Shown: positions 33,756 to 42,857, numbered from the stretch's first letter. The stretch is DNA of 45,649 nucleotides from CANHEE01 sp043777755 (GCA_043777755.1 JAYWHK010000290.1:1-45649), one strand, 5' to 3'. Notes: a model not told the origin generated them from the letters alone. A program made the numbers and translations.

Positions 33756-34403
33756 CTATTGAATCATTGTTACAGCTGATGATGTTCCAATTCTGTCTGC
33801 GCCAGCGGTAATCATTGATTCTGCTTCTGAAAGTGTCCTGATTCCTCCTGATGCTTTTATTTTTATTGTATTTGGAATATTATTTTTCATTAATTGTACA
33901 ACTTCTACGCTTGCGCCGCCACCATTAAATCCTGTTGATGTTTTGATAAAATCAGCACCAATATCTGTTGAGATTTGACATAATTTGAGAATTTCAGCTT
34001 CGCTTAAAAGGCTTGTTTCAAAAATAATTTTTATTTTTTTATCTTGCAAATGACAAGTAGTAGTCAAAATATCCAACTCATTTTGGACGTAATTCCAGCG
34101 GGCATCTTTGATGGCAGCAATATTTACGACAACATCCAATTCTACTGCACCATCTTGTATCGCTCTTTTTGCTTCTTCCACTTTGGCGGCAATCGAAGAA
34201 TAGCCAAAAGGAAAACCAATAACAGTCGCAACTTTCACATTACTTTTTTCCAAAATACTACTTGCAAGTGCTACAAAATAAGGAGGAACACAAACGGCGG
34301 CAAAAGAGTACGTCAAGGCTTCTTGGCAAAGTTGTTGGATTTGTTCGGAGTTGGTGTCTGGTTTTAAAATAGTATGGTCTATGTATGGAGCGATTTTGTG
34401 CAT
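33756..34403 (-). CDS. deoC: Deoxyribose-phosphate aldolase
   Basis: The 215-aa enzyme cleaves 2-deoxyribose-5-phosphate into glyceraldehyde-3-phosphate and acetaldehyde in deoxynucleoside breakdown. The start IDHTILKPDT and the motif VATVIGFPFGYS are typical. Asp90 (ELDVVVN), the Schiff-base Lys154 (FIKTSTGF) and Lys183 (KIKASGGIRT) are in place. The length is normal for the class I short form. The neighbours do not form a deo operon. Confidence 0.96.
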   Translation of the reverse strand: MHKIAPYIDHTILKPDTNSEQIQQLCQEALTYSFAAVCVPPYFVALASSILEKSNVKVATVIGFPFGYSSIAAKVEEAKRAIQDGAVELDVVVNIAAIKDARWNYVQNELDILTTTCHLQDKKIKIIFETSLLSEAEILKLCQISTDIGADFIKTSTGFNGGGASVEVVQLMKNNIPNTIKIKASGGIRTLSEAESMITAGADRIGTSSAVTMIQ

Positions 34404-34441
34404 AACTTCAATGAGTTGTTTAAAATGGTTTTATGACATTG

Positions 34442-34489
34442 ACGAATGATGACAATGAAAGTGATGAAACGTTTTTTTTCATCATTCGT
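34442..34489 (-). terminator. Hairpin downstream of the T9SS-sorted glycosidase-like gene
   Basis: ACGAATGATGA (34442-34452) pairs with TCATCATTCGT (34479-34489). A run of eight Ts lies in the loop side. It is 85 bases beyond the stop codon at 34574. Confidence 0.5.
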
Positions 34490-34573
34490 TGCAAAATATT
34501 ATTTTAAATTTATTTTTAAACAACTCAAATTGCTGATAGTCATGTTTTTATACAATATAAAAATATTTAAAAT

Positions 34574-35680
34574 TTACTCTTTTAGAATTTTAATACTTCT
34601 AAATTTATCACCTTTTTTTATAAAAAGAAAATACATTCCATTTAACCAATTATTTGAGTTAATAATAATTTTATTGTGGATAACTCTCTCATTGTGGATA
34701 ACTTTGCCATTGATGTCATAAACTATAACATTTGCTTCTTCTTGATTTTCATTTTCAAAAGAAATATGAATTTCATCTCTAAATGGATTTGGAGCAACAG
34801 CAATATTTTCTAAAGAAGAAATATTGTCAGTATTGCTTATGGTACAAAAGTCTTTTTTCCAATCAATAGCTCGCCACAAAGCCCAGTTTTTTGCAGAAAT
34901 AGCATCGCCAGGTATTCGCCAAATAGATGTTCCTCCACCAGCTTTTGCGATGTATTTGTTGATGTCAGGCGCTGTTATTGCGCCTGTTGTACCTGTTTCT
35001 TTTTCCGCTGCAACGATGTGATGAATAGGTTTTGTTGCGCCTAATGTTGCGTATTCTTTGTTGCCGAGGTCGATTTGTTTTTCAAGAGAAGGTATTAATT
35101 TCCATTGTTCTACATACGTTTGTGGCATATAGGCAGTAACAAATTTGTCCATTGCCTTGATGTTAAACTTGTGGTCTTTTGGATTTCCCCAAGTGGTCAC
35201 TCTCATTTCAAAGTTAGCTGGTACGACAGCATCTTTGATGGCATCTTGTTTTCGCTTGTCAAACGCTTCAAAAAGTTTGTACAAACGCAATGAGTCATTG
35301 TCAAATTCTGCTTCAACATCTATCACATAGCCTTGATAACCTGTTTTGGCTGCTCTGTAAATGGCTTCTGCCTGTGCTGCTTCATTGTTGGGATAATTGT
35401 ATGACCAACCCCAAACTTGAATTCCTTTATCTTTGTAGGCTTTCACAACATTTTTATCGTCGAGTTCAGGCCAATTGCTAAAATTTTTTCCGTCAGCAAC
35501 TTTTATAAAAACACGTTTGATGTTGAGTTTTTTGAGAGAATCTGCGAGTTCGCTATGTGATTTGCAGGTCGTAGCTTCAATGTACCAAATCCATGCGCCT
35601 AATTCATTGCATTTGTTGTTTTGCGCAAAAAAAATGTTTGGACTTAAAAAAAATAAAAAAAATAGTAAAGAATATTTCAT
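34574..35680 (-). CDS. Secreted glycosidase-like protein with T9SS type A sorting domain
   Basis: The 368-aa protein has a signal peptide (MKYSLLFFLFFLSPNIFFAQ). Residues about 25-275 look like a TIM-barrel glycosidase-type domain: GAWIWYIEA, RVFIKVADGKNF, GIQVWGWSYNYP, GYVIDVEAEFD and a TYMPQTYVEQW strand. I cannot assign an enzyme family. The last 75 residues form a T9SS type A sorting domain (VAPNPFRDEIHISF, YDINGKVIHNE, GMYFLFIKKGDKFRSIKIL), so the protein is exported across the outer membrane. It lies upstream of the amylase region but is separated by a terminator at 35712-35747. Confidence 0.85.
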   Translation of the reverse strand: MKYSLLFFLFFLSPNIFFAQNNKCNELGAWIWYIEATTCKSHSELADSLKKLNIKRVFIKVADGKNFSNWPELDDKNVVKAYKDKGIQVWGWSYNYPNNEAAQAEAIYRAAKTGYQGYVIDVEAEFDNDSLRLYKLFEAFDKRKQDAIKDAVVPANFEMRVTTWGNPKDHKFNIKAMDKFVTAYMPQTYVEQWKLIPSLEKQIDLGNKEYATLGATKPIHHIVAAEKETGTTGAITAPDINKYIAKAGGGTSIWRIPGDAISAKNWALWRAIDWKKDFCTISNTDNISSLENIAVAPNPFRDEIHISFENENQEEANVIVYDINGKVIHNERVIHNKIIINSNNWLNGMYFLFIKKGDKFRSIKILKE

Positions 35681-35711
35681 GTCGTAATCTTTTTTAGGTT
35701 TTAAAAAATAA

Positions 35712-35747
35712 AAAAACCGCCGCCTATTGGCTCAGACGGCGGTTTTT
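35712..35747 (-). terminator. Terminator after the amylase gene
   Basis: AAAAACCGCCG (35712-35722) pairs with CGGCGGTTTTT (35737-35747). The stem is GC-rich with A/T runs outside, 14 bases beyond the amylase stop codon. Confidence 0.85.
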
Positions 35748-35761
35748 ATTGCTATATTTTT

Positions 35762-38560
35762 TTATTTTAAACGAATAAATTTTTTCGTTACGCTGCCTTG
35801 ATTAACAGTAAGTTTTGCAAAATACGTACCTGCATCTAATTTCGGAAGCAAGACACTGTAATTGCCTACGGTATCTCTTTCATTAATAGGTTCGTCAATT
35901 TTACGACCCAACAAATCAAAGATTTCTAACTTTACAGACGATGGATTTGCGATTGAATAACTCAATTCCATATTTGAATCAGATGGATTTGGAAAAATCT
36001 TGAAATCATTGACAACATCAATCCCTTCTTCATTGGTCAATTGGTATGCTTTGTAGCCGCCAATCGGAGGAGGAAGTTTTTTGGTTGTATAAATACGGTA
36101 TTCACCAGGCTTCAAGAAAATCGGTTCGTCACCAGAAACAATGTTGATACTATCTCCTGTGAAATACTCATACCATTTTCCTGTTTTATAAAAAGTAGGA
36201 TTAAGCGTTTGTGCTGCTACATCAAAGTTTCCTACTGCATTTAAGTCCATATCGTCACCTGTCAAATAGATAAACTTTGTTTGTCCTCCTGTAAAAACAG
36301 TTGCATCAGTCGTTTGGAATACATTGTAATTCTTTTTTAAATAAATCAAAGAAGAAACAATGTCATGTAGCCTTTTTCTATTAGGATCTTGAAGATAATC
36401 CCATCTTACAGGTTTCGGATCTAAGCGGCAATTGTTATTAACACTTCCATTCACACAGTGATTAATAGAATAATCGTAGCCTAATTCTCCAAACTGCCAA
36501 AGCATTTTTGCGCCAGGAATACAGTAAAAAAATACATTTGCCAATTCGGCTCTGCGCAATGCTGTTGGTAAATCTTTGATAGAATATTCACCCGAGCTGC
36601 TACCGAATTGTAATGCTTTGTACATCACACGTTCCTCATCGTGGCTTTCCATATAAGCGACTAAATTAGGTTCTGTAAATCCTTTTTTTTGATAAAAAGA
36701 ATTTCCAAAATTACCTTTGATGTAACCAATTGTTGGTTCTATGTAATCATAATTAAAATTACCCCAAACCATCATACCTAATTTTGACAATTCTTTTTCT
36801 TCAGCATTGTCTGCAAAATGTTCTAAGATATGGTAAGCATCGCCACTTGTGTTTTTAATAATGTCATTGTAATGCTTCAAAATATTGATACGGCTTTGGT
36901 CGTACTGTCCCCAAGCACCTACGCTTCCCAAGGTGTTTTTTTGAGTAAGTCCCTTGGAAAGGTCAAAACGATAACCATCAATATTGTATTCTTGCAACCA
37001 ATATTCTAAACACCTATCTGTATATACTCTTGTTCCTTCATATTCATGGTTAAGGTCTAAAAATACATTAAAATCATGTTTTGCAATAGCATTCGCATAA
37101 GTGCCGCTTGCAACAGTATACATTTGAATCAAAGGACTTTTTTCACTAACATGGTTAAAAACAACGTCTAAAATCACTGCAATTCCATTTTTATGACAAA
37201 TTTCTACCAATTCTTTAAATTTTTCGGGAGTGCCATAATACTTATCTAGTGCGCCATGAAAAGTAGGATTATAGCCCCAAGAAAGGTTTCCATCAAACTC
37301 ATTGATAGGCATAAATTCAATAGCATTTATACCTAATTTTTTCAAGTAACCCAAAGTGTCAATAAGCGATTGGTAATTTCTCTCCGCTGTGAAATCACGA
37401 AGCAAAAGTTCATAAATTACCAAATCTCCTTTTGCTGGGCGATTAAATGTTGTCCAAGTAAATTTCTTTTTAGGATATTCAAAAGAAGAAACATAGCCTT
37501 GTCCTTTTGTTGGATAAGCGGGTAAGTTTGGATAAGTTGTTTGTGGAATAAACTTATCATTGTTTTGGTCTAAAATCAATTCGCTGTGTGGGTCAGCAAC
37601 ACGAAGTGTTCCGTCCACGGCGTATTGATAAGAATGTGTACCATTCGAGATGTTATTCAATGTTATCCACCAGTATTTTCCATCAACACTGCGTTTCATC
37701 AAATATTCTGGTTTCAACTCATAATTATTGAAATCACCAACCAAATAAATGTTCTTTTTTCCTGGTGCATAAAGCATAAAAGAAACTGAGCCATTTTGAT
37801 TAAAATTAGCACCTAATTTCAAACTGGCTGGCGGATCTTCCGTAACAACTGCTTTGATTCCTGTATATTTAAAAGATTGTGTCGCTTCTTCTGTACCATT
37901 TTTTGCAGTAAAAACTACAGTGTGATCGTTTTCATCTGCAACAGTAATTGTAAAATTAATACTTTTTGTATTGGCAAATTGAATAAGCGTATTGCCATTG
38001 TCAGAGATTGTTAAGTTACTAATTTTACTCGCAGCTCCTTTTATTACAATGGTTTCATTTTTAGACTTTAACAATTGTGTACCATCAGCTGGAGAAAGTA
38101 ACTTTGCAGCAAAAGGAGAATTGGCATTATAAACGTCTGCGTAAATATCTTTTCCACCGCTTGCTTTGCCTTCTGCTGTTCCTGCACCATTGCGGAAAAC
38201 AAAAGACATTTTTTGTATTTCTTCACCTGCATTTGGTTGGTAAAACTGTTGGATATTGACAGTCCAAGAGTAAAGATTGTTTCCTAAGGAAGTCATTAAC
38301 CAATCGGGATTGGTCTTGCCCCATTGCGTTTTGACATATTTCCAGTCAGAAAGTCCTGTACTTGCGCTTGTTATTAGTCCTGCATGAACATAAATGTCAC
38401 AACCACAGTCTTTTAATCCAGCTGTGCCTTCCGAAGCGTCATAAAAAACAGTAACTACATCGTTGGCTGTTGGAAACGCAGGCTCTGTATAAATTTGAGC
38501 TAAAATATTGCTGCTTGTAAGAAAGGCAACAATAGCTAATAAAAATAAATTCTTTTTCAT
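35762..38560 (-). CDS. Secreted GH13 alpha-amylase-family enzyme with T9SS type A sorting domain
   Basis: I start at the ATG at 38560 (932 aa), where a signal peptide begins (MKKNLFLLAIVAFLTSSNIL). An N-terminal region of about 250 residues carries starch-binding-like or Ig-like strands; a CBM48-like stretch lies near residues 255-340. The GH13 barrel has all four motifs: DVVFNH (about 465), GYRFDLSKG with the nucleophile Asp (about 533), HILEHF with the acid Glu (about 578) and ESHDEE (about 640). The C-terminal 85 residues form a T9SS type A sorting domain (FPNPSDSNMELSYS, LDAGTYFAKL). It should degrade starch or glycogen at the cell surface or outside. The gene upstream encodes an outer-membrane barrel. 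Confidence 0.93.
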   Translation of the reverse strand: MKKNLFLLAIVAFLTSSNILAQIYTEPAFPTANDVVTVFYDASEGTAGLKDCGCDIYVHAGLITSASTGLSDWKYVKTQWGKTNPDWLMTSLGNNLYSWTVNIQQFYQPNAGEEIQKMSFVFRNGAGTAEGKASGGKDIYADVYNANSPFAAKLLSPADGTQLLKSKNETIVIKGAASKISNLTISDNGNTLIQFANTKSINFTITVADENDHTVVFTAKNGTEEATQSFKYTGIKAVVTEDPPASLKLGANFNQNGSVSFMLYAPGKKNIYLVGDFNNYELKPEYLMKRSVDGKYWWITLNNISNGTHSYQYAVDGTLRVADPHSELILDQNNDKFIPQTTYPNLPAYPTKGQGYVSSFEYPKKKFTWTTFNRPAKGDLVIYELLLRDFTAERNYQSLIDTLGYLKKLGINAIEFMPINEFDGNLSWGYNPTFHGALDKYYGTPEKFKELVEICHKNGIAVILDVVFNHVSEKSPLIQMYTVASGTYANAIAKHDFNVFLDLNHEYEGTRVYTDRCLEYWLQEYNIDGYRFDLSKGLTQKNTLGSVGAWGQYDQSRINILKHYNDIIKNTSGDAYHILEHFADNAEEKELSKLGMMVWGNFNYDYIEPTIGYIKGNFGNSFYQKKGFTEPNLVAYMESHDEERVMYKALQFGSSSGEYSIKDLPTALRRAELANVFFYCIPGAKMLWQFGELGYDYSINHCVNGSVNNNCRLDPKPVRWDYLQDPNRKRLHDIVSSLIYLKKNYNVFQTTDATVFTGGQTKFIYLTGDDMDLNAVGNFDVAAQTLNPTFYKTGKWYEYFTGDSINIVSGDEPIFLKPGEYRIYTTKKLPPPIGGYKAYQLTNEEGIDVVNDFKIFPNPSDSNMELSYSIANPSSVKLEIFDLLGRKIDEPINERDTVGNYSVLLPKLDAGTYFAKLTVNQGSVTKKFIRLK

Positions 38561-38576
38561 AAAAAATGGTTTTGGA

Positions 38577-38608
38577 TTGTCAAATTTGTAAATTATCAAA
38601 CCGTCAAA
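38577..38608. repeat. 8-bp tandem repeat in 5' leader of the amylase gene
   Basis: Four octamers (TTGTCAAA, TTTGTAAA, TTATCAAA, CCGTCAAA) lie 16 bases upstream of the amylase ATG at 38560, between it and the stop of the preceding gene. Confidence 0.65.
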
Positions 38609-38616
38609 TTAAAATT

Positions 38617-39333
38617 TTATCTTCCACCGCCAAAAAACACAACACGTCTGCCGCATTGTGCTTTTGCAGTTCCTCCTAAGGCAAAAGTCATGTCTAAACC
38701 AATTCTTCCAACGATGGGCGACGTTTTAGAATAGCTGTCGTATTTTGAAAAGGTAAATGGATAAGCATTTGTTGCAGCTTTGCCAGCTGTACCTACAAAG
38801 TCAGAGAACTGATAATCAAAACGAAAATTCAAACTCAGAGATAAATTTTCTCCACCTGCTAAAAATCCTCCGAAACCAAATGCCGCACCAAGGTTTGTTT
38901 TGTTGAATTTATCTGTAACATCTACCGTGTTTTGTGTAATACCACGCAATGTTGAAAGTTTTGGGCCAATTTCAATGAATGAACGCTCATAAAAATAACG
39001 GTACATTACATAAGCATCAATGTTGTTCCAATCGTAGTTTAATGGCTGTACACTGGTGCTTCCTGCTGGCTTTCCAGCATAATAGGCCCTTGATTGACTG
39101 TACAAACCTTCAATTGAAAGACCGTGACTTTCATTGAAGTTGAGTCCGATGCGAGGACCTACTGCAAAATCAGATTTCATTTTGTAAGAAGCATTAGGGT
39201 CGTCAAAAATATTTGGGTTGTACAATAAGGTCACGCCAGATGCGCCTTTAATACCTGCTTCTATCCAAAATTGTGCATACGTTTTTTGTAAAAAAAAAGA
39301 TATAAAAAATAATAAGAATAATTTTTTCATCAT
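38617..39333 (-). CDS. Outer-membrane beta-barrel protein
   Basis: The 238-aa protein has a signal peptide (MMKKLFLLFFISFFLQKTYA; either of two adjacent ATGs could be the start). The mature part is built of alternating strands (FWIEAGIKGASGVTLLY, FAVGPRIGLNF, NLGAAFGFGGFLAGG, LSLSLNFRFDYQF), like small outer-membrane barrels of Bacteroidota. The C-terminal tail CGRRVVFFGGGR after the last strand is unusual, because barrels normally end in an aromatic residue. It is 56 bases upstream of the amylase start and probably in the same operon, but a specific role is unknown. Confidence 0.82.
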   Translation of the reverse strand: MMKKLFLLFFISFFLQKTYAQFWIEAGIKGASGVTLLYNPNIFDDPNASYKMKSDFAVGPRIGLNFNESHGLSIEGLYSQSRAYYAGKPAGSTSVQPLNYDWNNIDAYVMYRYFYERSFIEIGPKLSTLRGITQNTVDVTDKFNKTNLGAAFGFGGFLAGGENLSLSLNFRFDYQFSDFVGTAGKAATNAYPFTFSKYDSYSKTSPIVGRIGLDMTFALGGTAKAQCGRRVVFFGGGR

Positions 39334-39460
39334 TAAAATAATTAAGTGAAAGAATAATGTGAGTAGTATTGAATTGAAATATTACTGCATAAATACAGCT
39401 TTATTTTATTTATAATGGCATTTTTACAAAAAAATAGACATAATCATATTAATAATTTTG

Positions 39461-39468
39461 CAAAGTTA
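39461..39468 (-). promoter_or_regulatory. -7 box upstream of the barrel-amylase pair
   Basis: TAACTTTG on the minus strand fits TAnnTTTG and lies 128 bases upstream of the start at 39333. No -33 TTG was found at the expected spacing. Confidence 0.35.
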
Positions 39469-39491
39469 TAAATGCTTTTGTAAAAATTAGG

Positions 39492-39515
39492 TTAGAAAAT
39501 TGGAAAATTGAAAAA
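39492..39515. repeat. 8-bp tandem repeat upstream of the oxygenase gene
   Basis: Three octamers (TTAGAAAA, TTGGAAAA, TTGAAAAA) lie 29 bases before the -7 box of the following gene. Confidence 0.5.
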
Positions 39516-39543
39516 AATAACAAAAGATTAGATAAAAAAGCCG

Positions 39544-39551
39544 TACCTTTG
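39544..39551 (+). promoter_or_regulatory. -7 box of the oxygenase-tatA operon
   Basis: TACCTTTG matches the Bacteroidota -7 element and lies 38 bases upstream of the ATG at 39590. Confidence 0.45.
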
Positions 39552-39589
39552 ATTAATCTTTTTATTGTTAAATTAGTCTAACTTCGTAA

Positions 39590-40537
39590 ATGAGAGCAAT
39601 TCCATTAGTTGATTTATCAAAATTTGTCAATGGTTCGACAGAAGAACGTAGTGCTTTTGTTGATGCCTTAGGTGACGCTTTCCATAATGTTGGCTTTGTT
39701 GGTGTCATCAACCACGGTATACCAAAGTCATTGATTGATGATTTCTATTCAGCAAGTAAGCAGTTTTTTGCCATGCCCGTAGAGCAAAAGCGACAGTATG
39801 AGGTTGCTGGTGCAGCTGGACAGCGAGGTTATACCTCGTTTGGTAAAGAACACGCTAAACAATCTACCGTAGCCGATTTGAAAGAATTTTACCAAATTGG
39901 GCAACAAGTAGAAGCGAATCACCCCAAAAAAGGTAATTATTCAGACAACATGACGGTGGCTGAAAATCCTAATTTTTCAGCATTGGGCTGGGAATTGTAC
40001 CAAAATTTTGAAAAAACGGGTAACCATTTGCTCAAAGCAATTGCGATTCACTTAAATTTGGGTGAAACGTATTTTGAGGAAAGAATCAAAGATGGAAATA
40101 GTATTCTTCGTGCGATTCATTATCCACCAATCACACAAGAACCTGCGTCGGCTATTCGTGCAGAGCAACACGAAGACATTAATTTGATTACGCTTTTGGT
40201 TGGTGCTTCCGCTGGCGGCTTACAACTTTTGACCAAAGAAAATATTTGGAGTGATGTTCTTCCTGAAGAAGATGAAATTGTTATCAACGTTGGTGATATG
40301 TTGCAGCGTTTGACCAACAATTACTTAAAATCAACAACGCATCGTGTGGTGAATCCGCCTCGAGAAGAATGGCATTTGCCTCGTTTGAGTATTCCTTTTT
40401 TCTTACACCCAATGTCGGAAGTTGATTTGACTTGTCTTCCATCTTGCGTAACAGAAGAAAATCCTTTGCACTATACACCAATTACAGCAGGCGAATACCT
40501 AAACGAGCGTTTGAGAGAAATTGGTTTGAAAAAATAA
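39590..40537 (+). CDS. Isopenicillin N synthase-like 2OG-Fe(II) oxygenase
   Basis: This 315-aa protein belongs to the isopenicillin N synthase-like family of 2-oxoglutarate and Fe(II)-dependent oxygenases. The iron ligands are His194 and Asp196 (QHEDINLITLL) and His251 (TTHRVVNPP). Arg265 and Ser267 (RLSIPFF) would bind 2-oxoglutarate. An N-terminal DIOX_N domain has VGFVGVINHGIP. The substrate is unknown; bacterial members act on diverse small molecules, and there is no biosynthetic cluster here. tatA follows after 30 bases on the same strand, so the two are probably co-transcribed. Confidence 0.93.
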   Translation: MRAIPLVDLSKFVNGSTEERSAFVDALGDAFHNVGFVGVINHGIPKSLIDDFYSASKQFFAMPVEQKRQYEVAGAAGQRGYTSFGKEHAKQSTVADLKEFYQIGQQVEANHPKKGNYSDNMTVAENPNFSALGWELYQNFEKTGNHLLKAIAIHLNLGETYFEERIKDGNSILRAIHYPPITQEPASAIRAEQHEDINLITLLVGASAGGLQLLTKENIWSDVLPEEDEIVINVGDMLQRLTNNYLKSTTHRVVNPPREEWHLPRLSIPFFLHPMSEVDLTCLPSCVTEENPLHYTPITAGEYLNERLREIGLKK

Positions 40538-40567
40538 TCTTTTTAAAAAATATATAACTATTTGACA

Positions 40568-40789
40568 ATGAATAATTTATTTTTATTACTTGGTTCTCTT
40601 GGTGGTTCAGAACTTACCATTATTTTGGTGGTTGTTTTGTTGCTATTTGGAGGAAAAAAAATTCCAGAGTTGATGCGTGGCTTGGGTCGTGGTATTCGTG
40701 AATTTAACAATGCCCGTGCAAATATTGAAACGGAAATCAAAGATGGAATCCGTGATGCAGAACGTGATGCTACTAAAAAAGTAGATTAA
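40568..40789 (+). CDS. tatA: Sec-independent protein translocase subunit TatA/E
   Basis: The ATG at 40568 gives 73 aa; a TTG two codons earlier is less likely. The protein has a short N-terminal membrane helix (LTIILVVVLLLF), the hinge FGGKKIPELMRGLGRGIREF typical of TatA/E, and a charged amphipathic tail. TatA oligomers form the pore for folded proteins with twin-arginine signals. tatC is not adjacent. A good hairpin terminator follows within 5 bases. Confidence 0.93.
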   Translation: MNNLFLLLGSLGGSELTIILVVVLLLFGGKKIPELMRGLGRGIREFNNARANIETEIKDGIRDAERDATKKVD

Positions 40790-40792
40790 AAT

Positions 40793-40829
40793 AAAAAACC
40801 TGATTGTTTGAATAGCAATCAGGTTTTTT
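40793..40829. terminator. Terminator between tatA and purB
   Basis: AAAAAACCTGATTG (40793-40806) pairs with CAATCAGGTTTTTT (40816-40829) around a 9-base loop. The genes converge here, and the outer runs suit both strands. Confidence 0.85.
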
Positions 40830-40858
40830 TTAGTTATTTAATGTTTGAAATGGTTCTA

Positions 40859-40898
40859 AACAATTGAAAACCAAAACAATACAACAATTGAAAACATT
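40859..40898. repeat. 8-bp tandem repeat abutting the purB stop codon
   Basis: Five octamers alternate AACAATTG, AAAACCAA, AACAATAC, AACAATTG and AAAACATT, ending right at the purB stop. Unlike the other arrays, this one sits at a 3' end. Confidence 0.5.
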
Positions 40899-42245
40899 TT
40901 ACTTAGCCCAAATACCAACATAATTGTGTGGTGTAATTTGCTTGAGTTCAGTTCTAATCTGTTCTGTAATGTTTAGTGCATCAATAAATTGATGAATGTC
41001 ATTTTTACCAACGGTAACTTTTCCACGTGTCAGGGCTTTGAGTGCTTCGTAGGGTTGTTCAAAACCTTCTCGACGTAAAACCGTTTGAATCGCTTCTGCA
41101 ACCACCATCCAATTTGACTCTAAATCTTCTTTTAATTTATTTTCATTCAAGACCAACTTACCCAAACCTTTCAAAATAGATTTAAATGCAATAATCGTGT
41201 GACCAAAAGGAACACCAACATTCCGCAAAACAGTACTGTCCGTCAAATCTCTTTGCAACCTCGAAATTGGTAATTTTTCAGCCAAATGTGAAAAAATAGC
41301 ATTTGCCATACCAAAATTTCCTTCTGCATTTTCAAAATCTATTGGATTGACTTTGTGTGGCATTGCCGAAGAACCAACCTCGCCTTCTACCGTTTTTTGC
41401 TTAAAATAATCCATTGAAATATATGCCCAAATATCACGAGAAAGGTCAATTAAAATCGTATTGATTCTGCTCATTGAATGAAAAAGTGCTGCCAAATTAT
41501 CGTAGTGGGCTATTTGAGTGGTATAGCGATGACGCTCCAAACCAAGGTATTCTGTGACAAAATGATTGCCAAAAATTTCCCAATCAATATTCGGATAAGC
41601 CACATGGTGGGCATTAAAATTCCCTGTTGCGCCACCAAATTTTGCTTTGAGTTTGCTGTTAATATGTTGCAACATTTCCCATTCTCCTTCCAAACGTTCT
41701 ACAAAAACCATAAATTCTTTGCCAAGTAAAGTTGGTGATGCTGGTTGCCCATGTGTCCGAGCGAGCATCGGAACATTCATCCATTCGTTGCCGAAGGCTT
41801 TAAGTTCTTCTATGATTTGTGTAAAAATAGGCGTGTAAGCATCTGAAACGGCGTGCTTAATACTGAGAGGAATCGCTGTATTGTTGATGTCTTGCGAAGT
41901 AAGTCCGAAGTGAATGAACTCTCTATATTGTTCAATATTCAATGCTTCAAATTGATTTTTTAGAAAATATTCCACCGCTTTGACATCGTGATTGGTTGTT
42001 TTTTCAATATTTTTAATCAATTCAGCATCGTCTTCGCTAAAATTTTCAAAAATAGCATTGAGCGCATCTAATTTTTCTTCTTCAAAATTCACCAATTGAG
42101 GCAAATCTTGATTACAAAGCGCAATAAAATATTGAATTTCTACGAAAACCCTATACTTGATAAGCGCATATTCAGAAAAAAACTCTTTTAGTTCCTTGGT
42201 TTGACGGTGATAACGCCCATCTATTGGAGAAATTGCTGTAAGCAT
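40899..42245 (-). CDS. purB: Adenylosuccinate lyase
   Basis: The 448-aa enzyme carries out two steps of purine synthesis, releasing fumarate from SAICAR and from adenylosuccinate. The start LTAISPIDGRYHRQTKEL and the fumarase/lyase signature SSAMPHKVNPIDFENAEGN (about residue 291) are diagnostic, with the catalytic serine in the same loop. THGQPASPT (about 164) and TSQDINNT (about 117) are also present. apaG lies 16 bases upstream on the same strand, so they form an operon. Confidence 0.97.
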   Translation of the reverse strand: MLTAISPIDGRYHRQTKELKEFFSEYALIKYRVFVEIQYFIALCNQDLPQLVNFEEEKLDALNAIFENFSEDDAELIKNIEKTTNHDVKAVEYFLKNQFEALNIEQYREFIHFGLTSQDINNTAIPLSIKHAVSDAYTPIFTQIIEELKAFGNEWMNVPMLARTHGQPASPTLLGKEFMVFVERLEGEWEMLQHINSKLKAKFGGATGNFNAHHVAYPNIDWEIFGNHFVTEYLGLERHRYTTQIAHYDNLAALFHSMSRINTILIDLSRDIWAYISMDYFKQKTVEGEVGSSAMPHKVNPIDFENAEGNFGMANAIFSHLAEKLPISRLQRDLTDSTVLRNVGVPFGHTIIAFKSILKGLGKLVLNENKLKEDLESNWMVVAEAIQTVLRREGFEQPYEALKALTRGKVTVGKNDIHQFIDALNITEQIRTELKQITPHNYVGIWAK

Positions 42246-42261
42246 ATAATAAAAATGTTTC

Positions 42262-42654
42262 CTAATTTAATTTATAAGGTGTAATAAGTTGGAACTCTGG
42301 AATTTTAACTTCAAAAAGCTCTTCGTCTATTTGGCGTTCTACGCAGTACGTTCCAAACATTTTGCCCATATCGCTGTTAATATTTGCCCAAGAAGTGTAT
42401 TTGTGCGTTGTGCCAGGAGGAATGACAGGCTGTTGTCCGACGATTCCCTCGCCTTTGATGTCCCGAATCATGCCATTAGAATCCACAATCGTCCAATGAC
42501 GACTCAATACTTGAATGGAATAATCGCTACAATTTTCGATGATGATTTGGTAAGTAAAAACGTATCTATTTTCAAGAGGACGAGATTGTTCATCTTGGTA
42601 TTGGGTATGCACACTGATGCGAATACCACGTGTAGTTTCAGTCGAAATAATCAT
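42262..42654 (-). CDS. apaG: ApaG family protein
   Basis: This 130-aa protein is an ApaG / DUF525 domain, a small fibronectin-like beta sandwich. Visible traits are TRGIRISVHTQYQDEQS, RYVFTYQIIIEN, LSRHWTIVDSNG, the loop GEGIVGQQPVIPPG and SWANINSDMGKMFGTY. The function in bacteria is not settled, but it is linked to diadenosine tetraphosphate levels and cation effects. It leads the apaG-purB operon and has a promoter with good spacing. Confidence 0.93.
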   Translation of the reverse strand: MIISTETTRGIRISVHTQYQDEQSRPLENRYVFTYQIIIENCSDYSIQVLSRHWTIVDSNGMIRDIKGEGIVGQQPVIPPGTTHKYTSWANINSDMGKMFGTYCVERQIDEELFEVKIPEFQLITPYKLN

Positions 42655-42717
42655 GAGTAAGTTTTATTAAAAGTCTGAATTATTGATTGTTTTCTATCTA
42701 AAAAGTACAATTATTTC

Positions 42718-42749
42718 CAAAGATAAGTAAGAATACACCTATTTGTCAA
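42718..42749 (-). promoter_or_regulatory. Promoter of apaG-purB
   Basis: On the minus strand TTG, 21 bases, then TATCTTTG fits the Bacteroidota promoter. The -7 box is 64 bases upstream of the apaG ATG. Confidence 0.55.
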
Positions 42750-42791
42750 GTTTTTTAGCATAATTTTTTTATTATCTGTGACAGGAATAAA

Positions 42792-42837
42792 AAAAGGTTG
42801 TTTTAAACGTATTTTCGTACATTTAAAACAACCTTTT
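42792..42837 (-). terminator. Terminator after odhB
   Basis: AAAAGGTTGTTTTAAA (42792-42807) pairs perfectly with TTTAAAACAACCTTTT (42822-42837) around a 14-base loop, 20 bases beyond the odhB stop codon. Confidence 0.8.
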
Positions 42838-42857
42838 AAGTCCTACTATTTTACAAT

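Noticed and set aside
34660..34710. Direct repeat of ATTGTGGATAACT
   Set aside because: It encodes the repeated VIHN in the sorting domain of the secreted protein and is likely a local duplication or chance in coding sequence, not a DnaA box array (only two copies).
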